A stretch of DNA of 53,012 nucleotides from JBPCOI01 sp051000395 (GCA_051000395.1 JBPCOI010000015.1:1-53012); one strand, 5' to 3'. Counted from the stretch's first letter, positions 1 through 9,417 are shown. Numbers and translations: made by a program. The notes: generated by a model not told the origin, from the letters alone.

Positions 1-1265
1 TGGCTACAACACAGCAGCTGGACCGCGGCGGAGGCGCCGCCAAGCCGCAGACACACGAAGCCAAAGAACAGGAGGAGGCCGCCGGCGTCCAGGCTCTGGA
101 CGACCACGTTGTGGGCTTCGTCCATCACGTGCAGCCCGATGCCGTAGATCGGTGAATGCGCGAAGTCGGTCAGCCCTTGATTGATCACCGCAATCCGGCC
201 CTCGTTGCTCGGCCCCGAGTTGCCCGCGAGCCGGGCGCCCACGAGCAGAGCGTGCCCGGTACTGGGCAGGAACAGGAACAAGAACGCGGCGACGACGCCG
301 ACGCCGAGTGCCGTGAACGCCAACTGACGCCGGTAGCGCGGCAGGATGAGCAGGCACAGCACGGCGGCGACGAGCAGGCAGATCGCTCCGCCGCGCGAGC
401 CGGACGCGTAGGTCCCGAGCACCAGCCCGGGCAGGAACACCCAACCCGCGACCCGGGTACTCGTCCGGTCCGTCGTAATCAGCCACGCTGCGATCGCCAC
501 CGCGTAGACGTTTCCCGCAGCCAGGACGTTCGGATGGTTGGTGAATCCCGCTGCCCGGTTACCGGCCAGGCCAACGCCCGTGAGCGCATGCCCCAGCGAG
601 GTCAGGCCGAGATAGTCGCTGTATCCCACCAGCCCGGACAGCGATGCTCCCGCGGTGTAGGAGACGGCGATCCACAACGGCGCGCGCGGAAAGCGCATCG
701 CGCAGACGGCGATCACCAGCACGGTGCCGAGCAGGGTGAACAAGAAGCGCAACCCGCTCCCGAAGTCGGAGATGCCGGTCGACAAGCCAGTGGCGAAGCG
801 GTAGGCATCCGACTCGACGTAGCGATGTGCGAGATAGATCGGACTGGTCGGTACCAGTACGTTGAACACCGTGTCGATGCTGACCGCGACGACGAGTGCG
901 ACGTACCACCAAGGCAGGTGCGGTAGCCGCTTGGTGAGATGGGCGCCCAGCAACAGCACCAGAGCGAGGATGAGCAGGATGGCCCGGGGCCGCTGATGCC
1001 CGGCGACATACCACGCCGTCCAGGAGCAGCAGAAGACGTACCCGCACGTCGCGGCAAGCCCGGCGCGATAGAGGTCCACCCGGGCGATGACGGCGACGCA
1101 GACGACGCCGATCAGCAGTGCGATCGCGAGGAGCGCGCTGCCGCCGGCCGCGAACCCGAGCGCGAGTACCAGCAACGCGAGGCCGCCCAGCACAGCGGTG
1201 GTGGCGCTGCCGCTGTGAGTCCTGAGGCCGCGGAGCCGGCGACGCGACGCGGTACCGGCGCCCAT
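1..1265 (-). CDS. O-antigen ligase / Wzy-like polysaccharide membrane protein (C-terminus cut by window edge)
   Basis: I read this frame directly from the minus strand. It starts at the ATG at 1265 behind a GGGGAGG ribosome site and stays open to base 1, giving about 421 residues. The protein is a chain of hydrophobic segments beginning near residue 25. It has a long hydrophilic extracytoplasmic stretch (about 345-390) containing RLAGNSGPSNEGR and a following HNVVVQSLDAGG. A hydrophilic loop with Arg and a His-Asn pair between late membrane helices is typical of the O-antigen ligase / Wzy_C family, which polymerises or ligates lipid-linked glycans on the outer face of the membrane. It is the last visible gene of the leftward set after the SDR, 159 bp downstream of it. 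Family-level call only; whether it acts as polymerase or ligase cannot be told. Confidence 0.72.
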   Translation of the reverse strand, partial: MGAGTASRRRLRGLRTHSGSATTAVLGGLALLVLALGFAAGGSALLAIALLIGVVCVAVIARVDLYRAGLAATCGYVFCCSWTAWYVAGHQRPRAILLILALVLLLGAHLTKRLPHLPWWYVALVVAVSIDTVFNVLVPTSPIYLAHRYVESDAYRFATGLSTGISDFGSGLRFLFTLLGTVLVIAVCAMRFPRAPLWIAVSYTAGASLSGLVGYSDYLGLTSLGHALTGVGLAGNRAAGFTNHPNVLAAGNVYAVAIAAWLITTDRTSTRVAGWVFLPGLVLGTYASGSRGGAICLLVAAVLCLLILPRYRRQLAFTALGVGVVAAFLFLFLPSTGHALLVGARLAGNSGPSNEGRIAVINQGLTDFAHSPIYGIGLHVMDEAHNVVVQSLDAGGLLLFFGFVCLRLGGASAAVQLLCCS

Positions 1266-1424
1266 TGATCCTCCCCGCGATCTGGTCAGCTGCCGGGAAC
1301 CCGCACGACGAGCGCAGGTGGCGCTGCGCGGCCGCAAGTGTATCCCGCATCGTGCGGACGCCTGGAATGGAATGGCAGGCCTGGTGGGCAGGTGCACTCA
1401 CGCGCGGCGGGTGACGTGGGCCGC

Positions 1425-2165
1425 TCAGGCGGTGAGGCCACCGTCCACCACGAGCACGTGGCCGGTCAGGTAGTCGTTGTCGGCGGCGGCGAGGTACTGG
1501 ATGGCCTTGGAGATGTCGCGCGGCTCGCCCAGGCGACCCGCAGGAGTTCGGCGCACGATCTGCGCCAGCTGGCCCTCGTCCAACCCGTGGGACATCTCGG
1601 TGCGCAGGTACCCGGGCGCGACGCTGTTGACGGTGATGCCGCGCGATCCGAGCTCACGCGCCAGCGACCGGGTGAGCGCGTCCAGCGCCCCCTTGGTGGC
1701 GCTGTACACGGCCAGCCCCCGGTAGCCGGACCGGCCCACGATCGAGGACACGTTCACGATTCGCCCACCGGCGCCCCTGCCGAGCATCCGCCGGACGACG
1801 ACCCGAGTGACGTAGAGCGTCCCCTTGAGGTTCAGGTCGATCACGGTGTCGACGTCCTCGTCGGACGCCATGGACAGGATCGTGTCGCGGGCGACTCCGG
1901 CGTTGTTGACCAGCACGTCCACGCCGCCGAAACGGTCGATCACGCCGGCGACGAACGCGTCCACCTCCGGCCGGTTCGACAGGTCCACCGGCCGGAACAG
2001 GAACCGATCGCCCGCCGCAGCCTCCCAGGCGCGGACGGCTTCACTGGCGGACCGCGCGCACGTCGCCACGCGGTCGCCGGACTGCAGGAAGGACTCGACG
2101 ATGCCGGCTCCCAAGCCACGAGAGCCACCCGTGACGATCACCGTCCGGGCGCTGTGCTCACTCAT
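1425..2165 (-). CDS. SDR-family oxidoreductase, 3-oxoacyl-ACP reductase type
   Basis: A 246-residue short-chain dehydrogenase. The start is the ATG at 2165, preceded by GGAGG and overlapping the TGA of the upstream ligase by 8 bases. In-frame codons upstream of it lie inside the ligase gene. Visible motifs are the nucleotide-binding TGGSRGLG near residue 12, NNAG (about 82-85), the catalytic Ser in NVSSIVG, and YSATK carrying the Tyr and Lys. This matches FabG-like NAD(P)H-dependent 3-oxoacyl-ACP reductases. Lying directly after an acyl carrier protein and an adenylating ligase, it most plausibly acts on an ACP-bound acyl group, but a sugar or polyol substrate is not excluded. Confidence 0.85.
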   Translation of the reverse strand: MSEHSARTVIVTGGSRGLGAGIVESFLQSGDRVATCARSASEAVRAWEAAAGDRFLFRPVDLSNRPEVDAFVAGVIDRFGGVDVLVNNAGVARDTILSMASDEDVDTVIDLNLKGTLYVTRVVVRRMLGRGAGGRIVNVSSIVGRSGYRGLAVYSATKGALDALTRSLARELGSRGITVNSVAPGYLRTEMSHGLDEGQLAQIVRRTPAGRLGEPRDISKAIQYLAAADNDYLTGHVLVVDGGLTA

Positions 2166-3510
2166 CGACCGACCTCCTCGCGATCTTCCCGCCCGCGGTG
2201 GCAAGGCGCTCCACGAACTTGATCGAACGCGGGCGCGCCGCCGCCGGCAGGTCGGCACAGGCATCGCGAACCGCGTCGGCAAGTGCGTCGGTGTCCGCGC
2301 CGGCTGCGGGCACGATCTCCGCGGCGACGATGTAGCCCGTCAACGGATTGGGCCGGCCGTACACCCGGACCAGCTCGACCCCGCCGATCTCGGCGATCCG
2401 TTCCTCGACCGGCAGCGGATGGACCTTGACCCCGCCCACGTTGACGATGTCGGAGGACCGGCCGCGGAACAGTACCCGCCCGGCCACGACCTCGACGACG
2501 TCGCTGGTCGCGCGCCAGGCATCCGCGTCGACGTCCGGTTCGCCGTAGTAGCCGAGCATGCCGTTGCGGGAGCGCACGAAAAGCTGGCCGTCGACGACCT
2601 TCATGCACACCTCGGCGTCGTCGCGATCGAGCAGGTCGATCGGGATGCCGCTGCGCCCGTCGCGCACCGAACCGGTCGAACCGATCTCGTTCGCCGCGTA
2701 GACGTGGGAGATCTTCGCCGTCGGGAACGCCGAGCGCAGTTGCGCCAGCAACGCGTCCGGGACGGCTTCGCCACCGAGCGTCAGCTGCTGGAGGTCCGGC
2801 AACGCGCCGCCGCCGGAACGCGATTCTGCCAGCAGGAACCGCCAGTACGTCGGCGTCGCGCTGGCGTGGGTGACCCCGTGTCGTCGCATCGCCGCCAGGC
2901 CCTCGCGTGGGCGCCGGGGCGCGGGTGCCACGAGCACTGCCTGCACGGCCATGACGTGCAGGATCACTTGCAGCCCGGCGAACTGATGTAGGCCGTAGCA
3001 GAGCAGCCATCGCTGCACCGGCGCGGCTTCGGTGCCCGCGAATCGGCGCAGCAGCCGCGACCAGTCATGGCGCACGCCCCGTGGCGCGCCCGTCGTCCCA
3101 GTGGTGAGCACGAGATGTGGGCGGGCGTCCGGCACCCGCTGCGGCACCGGGCCGTCCGTCGCGAACACGGTCGCCGGATCGACGACGGCGCCGAAGCCGG
3201 TCAGGTCGTCGCGCGTCGAGATGACGAGCTCATGATCGAATCGCTGCGCGAGGCGTTGCAGCGCGCCTGCGTCCTCGGGCGGGTAGACGCAGGCCTCCGC
3301 CCCGCTCAGCGACGCGGCCGCGAGCAGCGCGATCACGGTGTCGGCGTCGATGTCGGCGATCGCGAAGCGCGCCACGCGTTCGGCGGCGAGCCACGCTGCC
3401 GCTGACTGTGCGAGGCCGGTGAGCCGCGGGTAGTCGATCTCGCAGGTATCACCGATCACGGCCGGGCCGGATCGCGGGTTGCCTGCGCCGGAACGGAGTA
3501 GTTCGATCAA
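2158..3510 (-). CDS. AMP-dependent acyl/aryl synthetase (ANL superfamily)
   Basis: A 450-residue adenylate-forming enzyme. The phosphate-binding motif TTGTTGAPRG is near residue 135. Later come the A5-like segment YAANEIGSTG, the GRSSDIVNVGG hinge region and the C-terminal Lys in ATAGGKIARR. It is expected to activate a carboxylic acid with ATP and transfer it to a thiol. The start appears to be TTG at 3510 sharing a TTGA overlap with the stop of the acyl carrier gene, so the two are probably translationally coupled and the carrier is the likely acceptor. It is somewhat shorter than typical acyl-CoA synthetases (about 500-550). The substrate cannot be read from the sequence. Confidence 0.85.
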   Translation of the reverse strand: MIELLRSGAGNPRSGPAVIGDTCEIDYPRLTGLAQSAAAWLAAERVARFAIADIDADTVIALLAAASLSGAEACVYPPEDAGALQRLAQRFDHELVISTRDDLTGFGAVVDPATVFATDGPVPQRVPDARPHLVLTTGTTGAPRGVRHDWSRLLRRFAGTEAAPVQRWLLCYGLHQFAGLQVILHVMAVQAVLVAPAPRRPREGLAAMRRHGVTHASATPTYWRFLLAESRSGGGALPDLQQLTLGGEAVPDALLAQLRSAFPTAKISHVYAANEIGSTGSVRDGRSGIPIDLLDRDDAEVCMKVVDGQLFVRSRNGMLGYYGEPDVDADAWRATSDVVEVVAGRVLFRGRSSDIVNVGGVKVHPLPVEERIAEIGGVELVRVYGRPNPLTGYIVAAEIVPAAGADTDALADAVRDACADLPAAARPRSIKFVERLATAGGKIARRSVDE

Positions 3511-3758
3511 GACTCGACGGCGGGTGCTTCGTAGTACTCCACGATGTCGCCCACCGTGCGCGGGCTGAGACCCTCGCTGAACGGATCGCTACCGAGCTCG
3601 TCTTCGAGCATGGCAGCGAGTTCGGCCGTTTCCAGCGAGTCGAGGCCAATCCCCTCGGCGTAGAGCGGGGTATCCAGCTCGACCGACCTGTTCCGCTTCT
3701 TTGCTCGCGACAGGAAGCCCGTGATTGTCCGCTCGACGTCGCGCCTCTGCTGGGCCAT
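3507..3758 (-). CDS. Acyl carrier protein
   Basis: An 83-residue protein with the phosphopantetheine attachment motif GLDSLETAE, Ser41 being the expected modified residue, and a C-terminal helix ending DIVEYYEAPAVES. The start is the ATG at 3758 with AAGGAG ten bases upstream. Its stop overlaps the TTG start of the adenylating ligase, followed by the reductase. This looks like a dedicated carrier for an acyl group made or activated by the locus. Fatty-acid synthase ACP is unlikely, because no fab genes are near and the motif LDSLETAEL is closer to specialised carriers. The ACP-plus-ligase pairing recalls DltC/DltA, but no MBOAT acyltransferase is visible. Confidence 0.88.
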   Translation of the reverse strand: MAQQRRDVERTITGFLSRAKKRNRSVELDTPLYAEGIGLDSLETAELAAMLEDELGSDPFSEGLSPRTVGDIVEYYEAPAVES

Positions 3759-3826
3759 CTGGTCGCAATCTCCTTGTCGGCAAGGCTGGCAGCAGGATGC
3801 TACCTCAGCACCGACGCCCGAGCCGA

Positions 3827-4732
3827 TCAGCCGCGAGAGCGCGACGGGGTCGTGCGGGAGCCGCCGGGGTCGGTGACCTGTCCGGCTGCCGGCGCCTCGG
3901 CTACCGGGGTGAATCCCGACTGGAAGTCGACGTCGCCGTAGGTCTTGCGCGCGAACGGCTTGAGCCAGCGGGTGTCCTGCGCACCATCGAACGCGAACGC
4001 CCCATCCCGAAACGCGATCGACGTGCACTGCGGGAACAGGATCGAGGGTCCGAGGCCGTAGAAGTCGACGCGCCGCATCCCCGCCTCGCGGTAGACCTCG
4101 AGGATCGGCATCGCACCGTCGGGAAACATGTGGGAATCGGAGTTGTCGACGACGACGATGCCGCCGTCGGCCAGATACGGCAGGGAGGCCCGGGCACTGC
4201 CCACGCGGTCGACGCCGTCCACGACGATGACGTCGAAGCGCGCTGCGCCGAGATGGGCTGCCAGATGCGCCTCGAGATCCACGCAACGGTGATATCGATC
4301 ATCCGGATCGGTGGGTAGAGCCAGCACTGTCGAGTTCGCAGCCATCTTGCCGGACATGCTCTGCATCCAGTTCGCGTCCGCTTCGAACGAGATCACCGAC
4401 TCGGCGCGCTGTGCCCACCAGAGCGTCGAGTACCCGGAACCGAACTCGAGGACCTTCTTGCCTTCGTAGCTAAGGCTGTCGAGGAACTCGATCGCCGGAT
4501 AGGTCAGCCACGGCAGCGGCGAGCCGCTCCGGTCGACCACCTTTCCGGTGAGGGCGCTGCGCAGCTGCCCGGTCCGGAAGGTCTCGGTGATCGGCGCGAG
4601 CACGCACAAGACCCGCCGCAGCAACCAGTAGATCCTCGGGGAAAGATGCGGCACGATCGCTCGCCGGAACGCGTCCAGTCGACCGCGTCGGCCGGACGGA
4701 GAACTTGCAGGCACAGTCGTTGCTCCACCCAT
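3827..4732 (-). CDS. Class I SAM-dependent methyltransferase-like protein
   Basis: A 301-residue protein with the Rossmann glycine-rich motif VLEFGSGYSTLWWAQ (around residue 94), an acidic strand end in SFEAD, and the core FDVIVVDGVDR followed by GGIVVVDNSD. These fit a class I SAM methyltransferase fold. The target is unknown; in a polysaccharide locus a sugar hydroxyl is plausible. The start is the ATG at 4732; its ribosome site is weak, and a GTG a few codons in could also be used. It heads the leftward run toward the acyl carrier gene, 68 bp further on, and diverges from the glycosyltransferase at 4808. Confidence 0.75.
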   Translation of the reverse strand: MGGATTVPASSPSGRRGRLDAFRRAIVPHLSPRIYWLLRRVLCVLAPITETFRTGQLRSALTGKVVDRSGSPLPWLTYPAIEFLDSLSYEGKKVLEFGSGYSTLWWAQRAESVISFEADANWMQSMSGKMAANSTVLALPTDPDDRYHRCVDLEAHLAAHLGAARFDVIVVDGVDRVGSARASLPYLADGGIVVVDNSDSHMFPDGAMPILEVYREAGMRRVDFYGLGPSILFPQCTSIAFRDGAFAFDGAQDTRWLKPFARKTYGDVDFQSGFTPVAEAPAAGQVTDPGGSRTTPSRSRG

Positions 4733-4807
4733 TGTGATCGGCCCAGCCGTGCTGTCCGCGATAGCGGCAGCGGCAGACTAACAGTGCGTGGACGGTAGGT
4801 TGCGCCT

Positions 4808-5920
4808 GTGGCGAGCCGCCGAGACCTCGTTCTGGGATACGCCTGTACCTGGTGGACGCCACGAGCAAGTACCTGGTCCTACAGCTCGAACCGCCTGCGG
4901 GACGCGCTCGACGCCCACGCGCGCATCGTCGACATCGAGACGCAGCGCTCGCTGCACCTGCGCGCTCTCGAGGTCGCTGTCGGGCGCCTCGTCCGGCAGC
5001 CGTGGCAGTACTCGCGCCTCGAGCGGGCCCTGGTCGACCGGCGCGCCCGGGCCGGCGCGGCACGGCTGCGGCCCGATGCCGTCATCGAGATCGCGGACGT
5101 CGACACCCCGCTGGCAGTGGCCAACTTTCCCTTCCAGGACATGAGCATGGCGCTCGGCGTCGCGCTGCGGACTGCGGGCACGGCCCAGTTCGTCAACGTC
5201 CTTCCGGCGTCACCGCGCCGGCTGGACGAGCTGGCCCGGCGCAGCAGCGAGCGTCTGCGACGCGCCAGCGGGGTGTTCGCGATGAGCCAGTGGCTCGCCG
5301 ACGACATGGTGGCACACGGGGTGCCGTCCGAGCGGGTGCGGGTCGTGCACGCCGGCCTCAACAGCCCACCGACCGCCTGTCGCAATCCGCTGCGCCCGGT
5401 CGAGGGACGGCTGCTGTTCGTCGGCGCCGACTTCTTCCGCAAGGGTGGCGATGTCGTCGTTGCCGCCGCCGAGCAGCTTCGCGTGCGGGGGGTGAACGTC
5501 CGCCTGACGATCGCCGGTCCTCGCACGTGGCCGCTGACCGGCTCGCCGCCGGCCTGGGTCGAGTTCCTCGGCGAGGTACCGTCGACGGTGCTCAGCGGCC
5601 TGTGGGCGCAGCACGACGTCTTCGTGATGCCCTCGCGCTTCGAGGCATACGGCATCGTCTTTGTCGAGGCCCTGACCGCGGGGCTGCCGTGCGTGGCCCA
5701 CAACGCCTTCGCGATGCCCGAGCTCGTGCGCCACGGTGAGACCGGCCTGCTGGTCGAGGAGGTCGAGCCGGAAGCAGTCGCGGATGCCATCGCCGCCATC
5801 CTCGCCCGCCCGGCGTACTTCACCGCAGTCGCCGACGCCCGGCCGCGGCTCAGGGCTCGGCACGACTGGAACCATGTCGCCGCCGCGATGGTCGATTTCA
5901 TCGCCAAGCACCTGAGTTGA
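4808..5920 (+). CDS. Glycosyltransferase family 4
   Basis: A 370-residue GT-B enzyme with a GTG start. The C-terminal half shows the hallmark nucleotide-sugar site: GRLLFVGADFFRKGG (about residue 200), then HDVFVMPSRFEAYGIVFVEA with the E-x7-E motif, then the Gly/Pro-rich turn and a conserved GLLV. It should transfer a sugar from a nucleotide donor to a growing lipid-linked oligosaccharide on the cytoplasmic side. It diverges from the methyltransferase at 4732 and runs tail-to-tail with the flippase gene, 30 bp away. Donor and linkage cannot be predicted. Confidence 0.87.
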   Translation: MASRRDLVLGYACTWWTPRASTWSYSSNRLRDALDAHARIVDIETQRSLHLRALEVAVGRLVRQPWQYSRLERALVDRRARAGAARLRPDAVIEIADVDTPLAVANFPFQDMSMALGVALRTAGTAQFVNVLPASPRRLDELARRSSERLRRASGVFAMSQWLADDMVAHGVPSERVRVVHAGLNSPPTACRNPLRPVEGRLLFVGADFFRKGGDVVVAAAEQLRVRGVNVRLTIAGPRTWPLTGSPPAWVEFLGEVPSTVLSGLWAQHDVFVMPSRFEAYGIVFVEALTAGLPCVAHNAFAMPELVRHGETGLLVEEVEPEAVADAIAAILARPAYFTAVADARPRLRARHDWNHVAAAMVDFIAKHLS

Positions 5921-5950
5921 CCGGGCTCGGTACGGATCGAATAGCCTGCG

Positions 5951-7366
5951 CTACCGCTCCAGCTGGCCGGCCTCAGCTCCCAGCGCGGGATGAGCGGGAA
6001 GGTCACCGTCGCGCGGGATGCCGTAGGCGTGCCGCGGTCGACGCCGTCGCGCCGCGACGCGGAAGTACCACGCGAAGGGTGCGGTCTGCATGACGAGCGT
6101 GACCACCGCCGTCGCGAACAGCGGGCTGGACGCGCCGAGCTGTGGGATGAACAGGATCGACAAGCCGATGTTCACCGGCAACGCGAGCACCGAAACGGTC
6201 GCTGCCAGCCGGCGGCCGGGGCCGTCCAGGATGGCCATCGCGATCGGGAACGTCACGGCGTAGGTCAGCACGACCAGCGCGTTGGCAAACGGCAGCAGCA
6301 CGCCCAGGTCGATCGCCGCACTCCCTACCAGGCGTCCGAGCGGCGCAGCCAGCGCCACGATCGCGCCGCACGTCGCGAGCGCGCCGAGCACGATCACGGT
6401 AAGAATCTTGCGCAGCGGCGGCTTCGCGGTGGCGTTCTCGCGCGCGGCGGTGAACATCGGCCACAACGGCTGCGCCACCGAGGTCACCAGCACCGTCACC
6501 GGGGCGAAGAGCTGGACCGACACCGAGTAGTCCGCGAGCTGAGACGCGGTACCGAAGTGGCTCAGGATGATGCGGTCGGCCTGCAGCGCGATGGGGGTTG
6601 CCAGTTGGATGACCAGCATGGGCGTCGCGACCGACCGGATGGAGGCACCGGTATAGCGGCGCCGGAACGCCACATGGCGCAGGATCCGCACCCAGGGAAA
6701 CGGGACCACCCGGGCGCTGACGACCGACGTGCTTAGCGCCACCGCGAACAGCGCCCCCGCCGGCACGATGATGACGAGCGATCCGCGGGCATCGACCAGG
6801 ACCAAGATCGCGATCACCCCCAGAATGAGCGGCGCGAGCAGTGCCTGCAGGACGAGGTAGACGTGGTTCTTGTTCGCCCCGAGCAGCACGCTCTGCCCGA
6901 GCAGGGGCGGGAACGAGAAGCAGATCACGAGCGTCGCCGCGCCGAAGGCGACGTTCGAGTACACCGCGGCTCCGGCCACGCCAGTCCACGAGTCGGTACC
7001 GGTGATCAGCACGCTGGCGGTGCCCGCCACCATCGCCGCGACGAGACTCACCCGGGCGGCGGTGAGCGCTACCCGCTCGGGGTAGGCGTCTCCCCGCGGG
7101 CTGCCGGCCACTGCGTTGGTCACCGCCGCGCCGGCCCCCAGGTCGTTGACCGACAGCAGCGCCATCATCGAGACGACGAGACTGAACCCATCGAAGACGG
7201 CGATGCCGTAGTGCTGGATCACGATGCGGGTCGACAGCAGAGTCGCGATCGCGGTGACGGGCAACGAGATGAGCCGCGCGGCACCGCTGGCAAGGATCGG
7301 ATTGCCACCACCGAGTCGACCCGAGCGGCCCGGGCGCACAGCCACGCCGCTAGGGTGTTGGCTCAC
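5951..7366 (-). CDS. Polysaccharide flippase-like membrane protein (MOP/Wzx type)
   Basis: A 471-residue polytopic protein with roughly 12 hydrophobic segments and few charged residues outside the loops, in the size and pattern of oligosaccharide flippases of the MOP superfamily. The start is GTG at 7366 with GAGGGGG just upstream; the same frame is open further upstream but that reading is low-complexity and lacks a ribosome site. It would carry the lipid-linked repeat unit across the membrane. It is divergent from the gene at 7490 with a 123-bp shared promoter region. A teichoic- or lipid-export role is also possible for this family. Confidence 0.78.
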   Translation of the reverse strand: MSQHPSGVAVRPGRSGRLGGGNPILASGAARLISLPVTAIATLLSTRIVIQHYGIAVFDGFSLVVSMMALLSVNDLGAGAAVTNAVAGSPRGDAYPERVALTAARVSLVAAMVAGTASVLITGTDSWTGVAGAAVYSNVAFGAATLVICFSFPPLLGQSVLLGANKNHVYLVLQALLAPLILGVIAILVLVDARGSLVIIVPAGALFAVALSTSVVSARVVPFPWVRILRHVAFRRRYTGASIRSVATPMLVIQLATPIALQADRIILSHFGTASQLADYSVSVQLFAPVTVLVTSVAQPLWPMFTAARENATAKPPLRKILTVIVLGALATCGAIVALAAPLGRLVGSAAIDLGVLLPFANALVVLTYAVTFPIAMAILDGPGRRLAATVSVLALPVNIGLSILFIPQLGASSPLFATAVVTLVMQTAPFAWYFRVAARRRRPRHAYGIPRDGDLPAHPALGAEAGQLER

Positions 7367-7489
7367 GTGGCACCCCCTCGGCCCGTGGTTGCTGGCAGCC
7401 AAGCGGACGATAGCCGGTGGCAGCGGGCGGGACCGGTGGCCACGCCCGCGACAGCAGAGCACCTCGGCACCGGCAGAAGGAAGGCAATC

Positions 7490-8272
7490 ATGGCGAGCCG
7501 GCCGTCGAGCGCTCAGACGAGCGCGCACGCCGCGGCCCGAGCGATCCCGCAATACTTCTGGCGTGCGTTTGAATACGTGCTGCGTAGCGCGCCGCCGCGA
7601 ATCGCGTCGCGCATCGACTGGCTTCGCCCGGCGCTGCGAGCCGGTTGGGGTGGCCCGCTCAACGGCCAGGTCGAGCGGCAGAAGATCGTCCGCGCATTGT
7701 TTCGCAGCATCGCCTTCGGCCAAGTCGTCGAGACCGGCGCCTTCCGCGGCAACTCGACGGAGTTCTTCGCTCAGGTGTCGGGTCTGCCCGTCACGACCAT
7801 CGAGCACAACCTGCGCTACGCGGACTACACCCGGCGCCGCTGCAGCATCTACCAGGACGTGACGGTGCACGTCGGCGACTCGCGGGAGCACCTGCGGACG
7901 ATCGCCCCGGCCGGCGACGGCCCAGCGGTGTTCTATTATCTGGACGCGCACTGGGGACCGGACCTTCCGCTGCGCGCCGAACTCGAGATCATTCGCTCCA
8001 CCGGGCGTCCCGCCGTGATCATGATCGACGATTTCCAGGTGCCCGACGATCCGGGATACAGCTACGACGACTACGGTCCAGGCGCGAGCCTGGTTCCCGA
8101 AATCCTGCGCGGCCTGGGTCTGGAGCAATGGCCGTGGCTGGTCCCGCAAGCGCCGTCGTCGGCCGAAACCGGCGCGGCACGAGGCTGTGTCGTGCTCGTG
8201 CATCCGGCACTCGCCGACCGTGCCGCCGAAAGTGGTCTGTTGCGCGCGATGGGCGTCGCGCAGGCCCGGTAG
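7490..8272 (+). CDS. SAM-methyltransferase-like protein, polysaccharide locus
   Basis: A 260-residue protein starting at the ATG at 7490 behind AGAAGGAAGG. Features are VVETGAFRGNSTEFFAQ (about residue 83), which resembles SAM motif I, TTIEHN as a possible acidic-strand region, then VFYYLDAHWG and VIMIDDFQVP. These resemble class I methyltransferases or related Rossmann proteins found in exopolysaccharide clusters. No target can be assigned. Divergent from the flippase, it probably forms a transcript with the SGNH-like gene 120 bp downstream. Confidence 0.68.
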   Translation: MASRPSSAQTSAHAAARAIPQYFWRAFEYVLRSAPPRIASRIDWLRPALRAGWGGPLNGQVERQKIVRALFRSIAFGQVVETGAFRGNSTEFFAQVSGLPVTTIEHNLRYADYTRRRCSIYQDVTVHVGDSREHLRTIAPAGDGPAVFYYLDAHWGPDLPLRAELEIIRSTGRPAVIMIDDFQVPDDPGYSYDDYGPGASLVPEILRGLGLEQWPWLVPQAPSSAETGAARGCVVLVHPALADRAAESGLLRAMGVAQAR

Positions 8273-8392
8273 CCGGTCACCCGCACGTCCGGTCTGATCG
8301 GATAGGTTTTCGACGAGTCCCCCACCCGCCGGCACCGACGCCGTTGCGCTCACCTCGACCGGCTGCAACGCCGACGTGCACGAGAGGTTGTC

Positions 8393-9406
8393 ATGGCCAA
8401 CGCCTGGAGATCGTTACGGCACCCGGTCGGGCTGGTGCCGTCCCTGGCCAGGTTCAAGGTCGTCGTCGACTCGCTGCGCGCCGATCTTCAGATCCGGCAG
8501 CTTCGCGGCATCGAGGCTGCCTACGCAGGGCCCGCCGGCCCTGACGTACTGGTGTTCGGCGACTCGGCGATGTTGTGGCGATCGGCGACCGAGCCGGAGA
8601 AGAGGTCGCTGGCCGCGATGCTCGCCGACGAGTTCGGAGGCGAGGTCTCGCTGCACTTCGTGCTCGGCAACGCCTACAACCCACGCCTGGTCCGGGCGTT
8701 CGTCACCGCGCTGAGCCGCACTGCCAGCAAGCCGAAAGCCGTCATCGTGCCGACGTCGCTCATGACGACGGCGCAGGCGTGGCTGGCCCATCCCGACCTC
8801 GGGTACGAGACGGCATCGACCGCGCTGCTGGACATGATCGGCTCGGGCACCCGGCGGCCCCGGCGACTGCCCAGGGCGCCGCACTCGGCATGGGAGAGCT
8901 ATGACCGACAGGCCGCACCGAGCCTGATCGGCGAGCGACGGACGCTCGGAGAACTGCGCATGATCGTCAACGCCGTCCCGGCCAACCCCCGGCAACGACC
9001 GACGAGCAAGTGGCAGCATCTCGTCCGGACGCGGTACCTGAGTGACCTCACCAACGCCGAGCGGCTACGGCCCGAGAGCCCGGGCGTGCGTTGCGTCGCA
9101 GAACTCGCCGAGACGCTGCGCGGGCTGGACATACCTTCGCTCGCCTACATCTCGCCGGTGAACTACGAACTCATCAACAAGCTGCTGCGCAAGGACGTCG
9201 TTGCGCACCTGGCGGCGAACGAGCAGACCGTGGCGGACGCGTACCGCGGCGCCGGCGAGTCCGCCGAGATCGTCACCGGCGCGCTCATCAGCGAGGCAAC
9301 CGACTTCGGCGACGCGGTCCACCTCAACGGCGCGGGTCGCCGGCGTTTCGCTCCGCTGCTCGCGGAGCCGGTCCGCACGTTTCTGGTCGACCAACGGGAG
9401 CCGTGA
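8393..9406 (+). CDS. SGNH/GDSL-fold hydrolase-like protein
   Basis: A 337-residue protein. VLVFGDSAMLW puts Ser58 in a GDS block I motif, GNAYN is a candidate block with the oxyanion Asn, and DAVHLNGAGR near residue 315 matches the D-x-x-H catalytic block V. SGNH proteins in glycan loci act as O-acetylesterases or O-acyltransferases. There is no signal peptide, so a cytoplasmic or peripheral location is implied. It ends 11 bp before the converging FkbM-type gene. The fold call rests on the two end motifs; the middle of the protein is not recognisable to me. Confidence 0.65.
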   Translation: MANAWRSLRHPVGLVPSLARFKVVVDSLRADLQIRQLRGIEAAYAGPAGPDVLVFGDSAMLWRSATEPEKRSLAAMLADEFGGEVSLHFVLGNAYNPRLVRAFVTALSRTASKPKAVIVPTSLMTTAQAWLAHPDLGYETASTALLDMIGSGTRRPRRLPRAPHSAWESYDRQAAPSLIGERRTLGELRMIVNAVPANPRQRPTSKWQHLVRTRYLSDLTNAERLRPESPGVRCVAELAETLRGLDIPSLAYISPVNYELINKLLRKDVVAHLAANEQTVADAYRGAGESAEIVTGALISEATDFGDAVHLNGAGRRRFAPLLAEPVRTFLVDQREP

Positions 9407-9417
9407 CTGCCCGAGGA

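Noticed and set aside
156..926. Long plus-strand open frame over the O-antigen ligase-like gene
   Set aside because: Arg/Gln/Asp-rich shadow frame typical of GC-rich antisense; the minus-strand frame has clear membrane segments.
7367..8368. Upstream extension of the flippase frame
   Set aside because: It runs antisense over the methyltransferase-like gene at 7490-8272, which has a proper start and SAM-like motifs.
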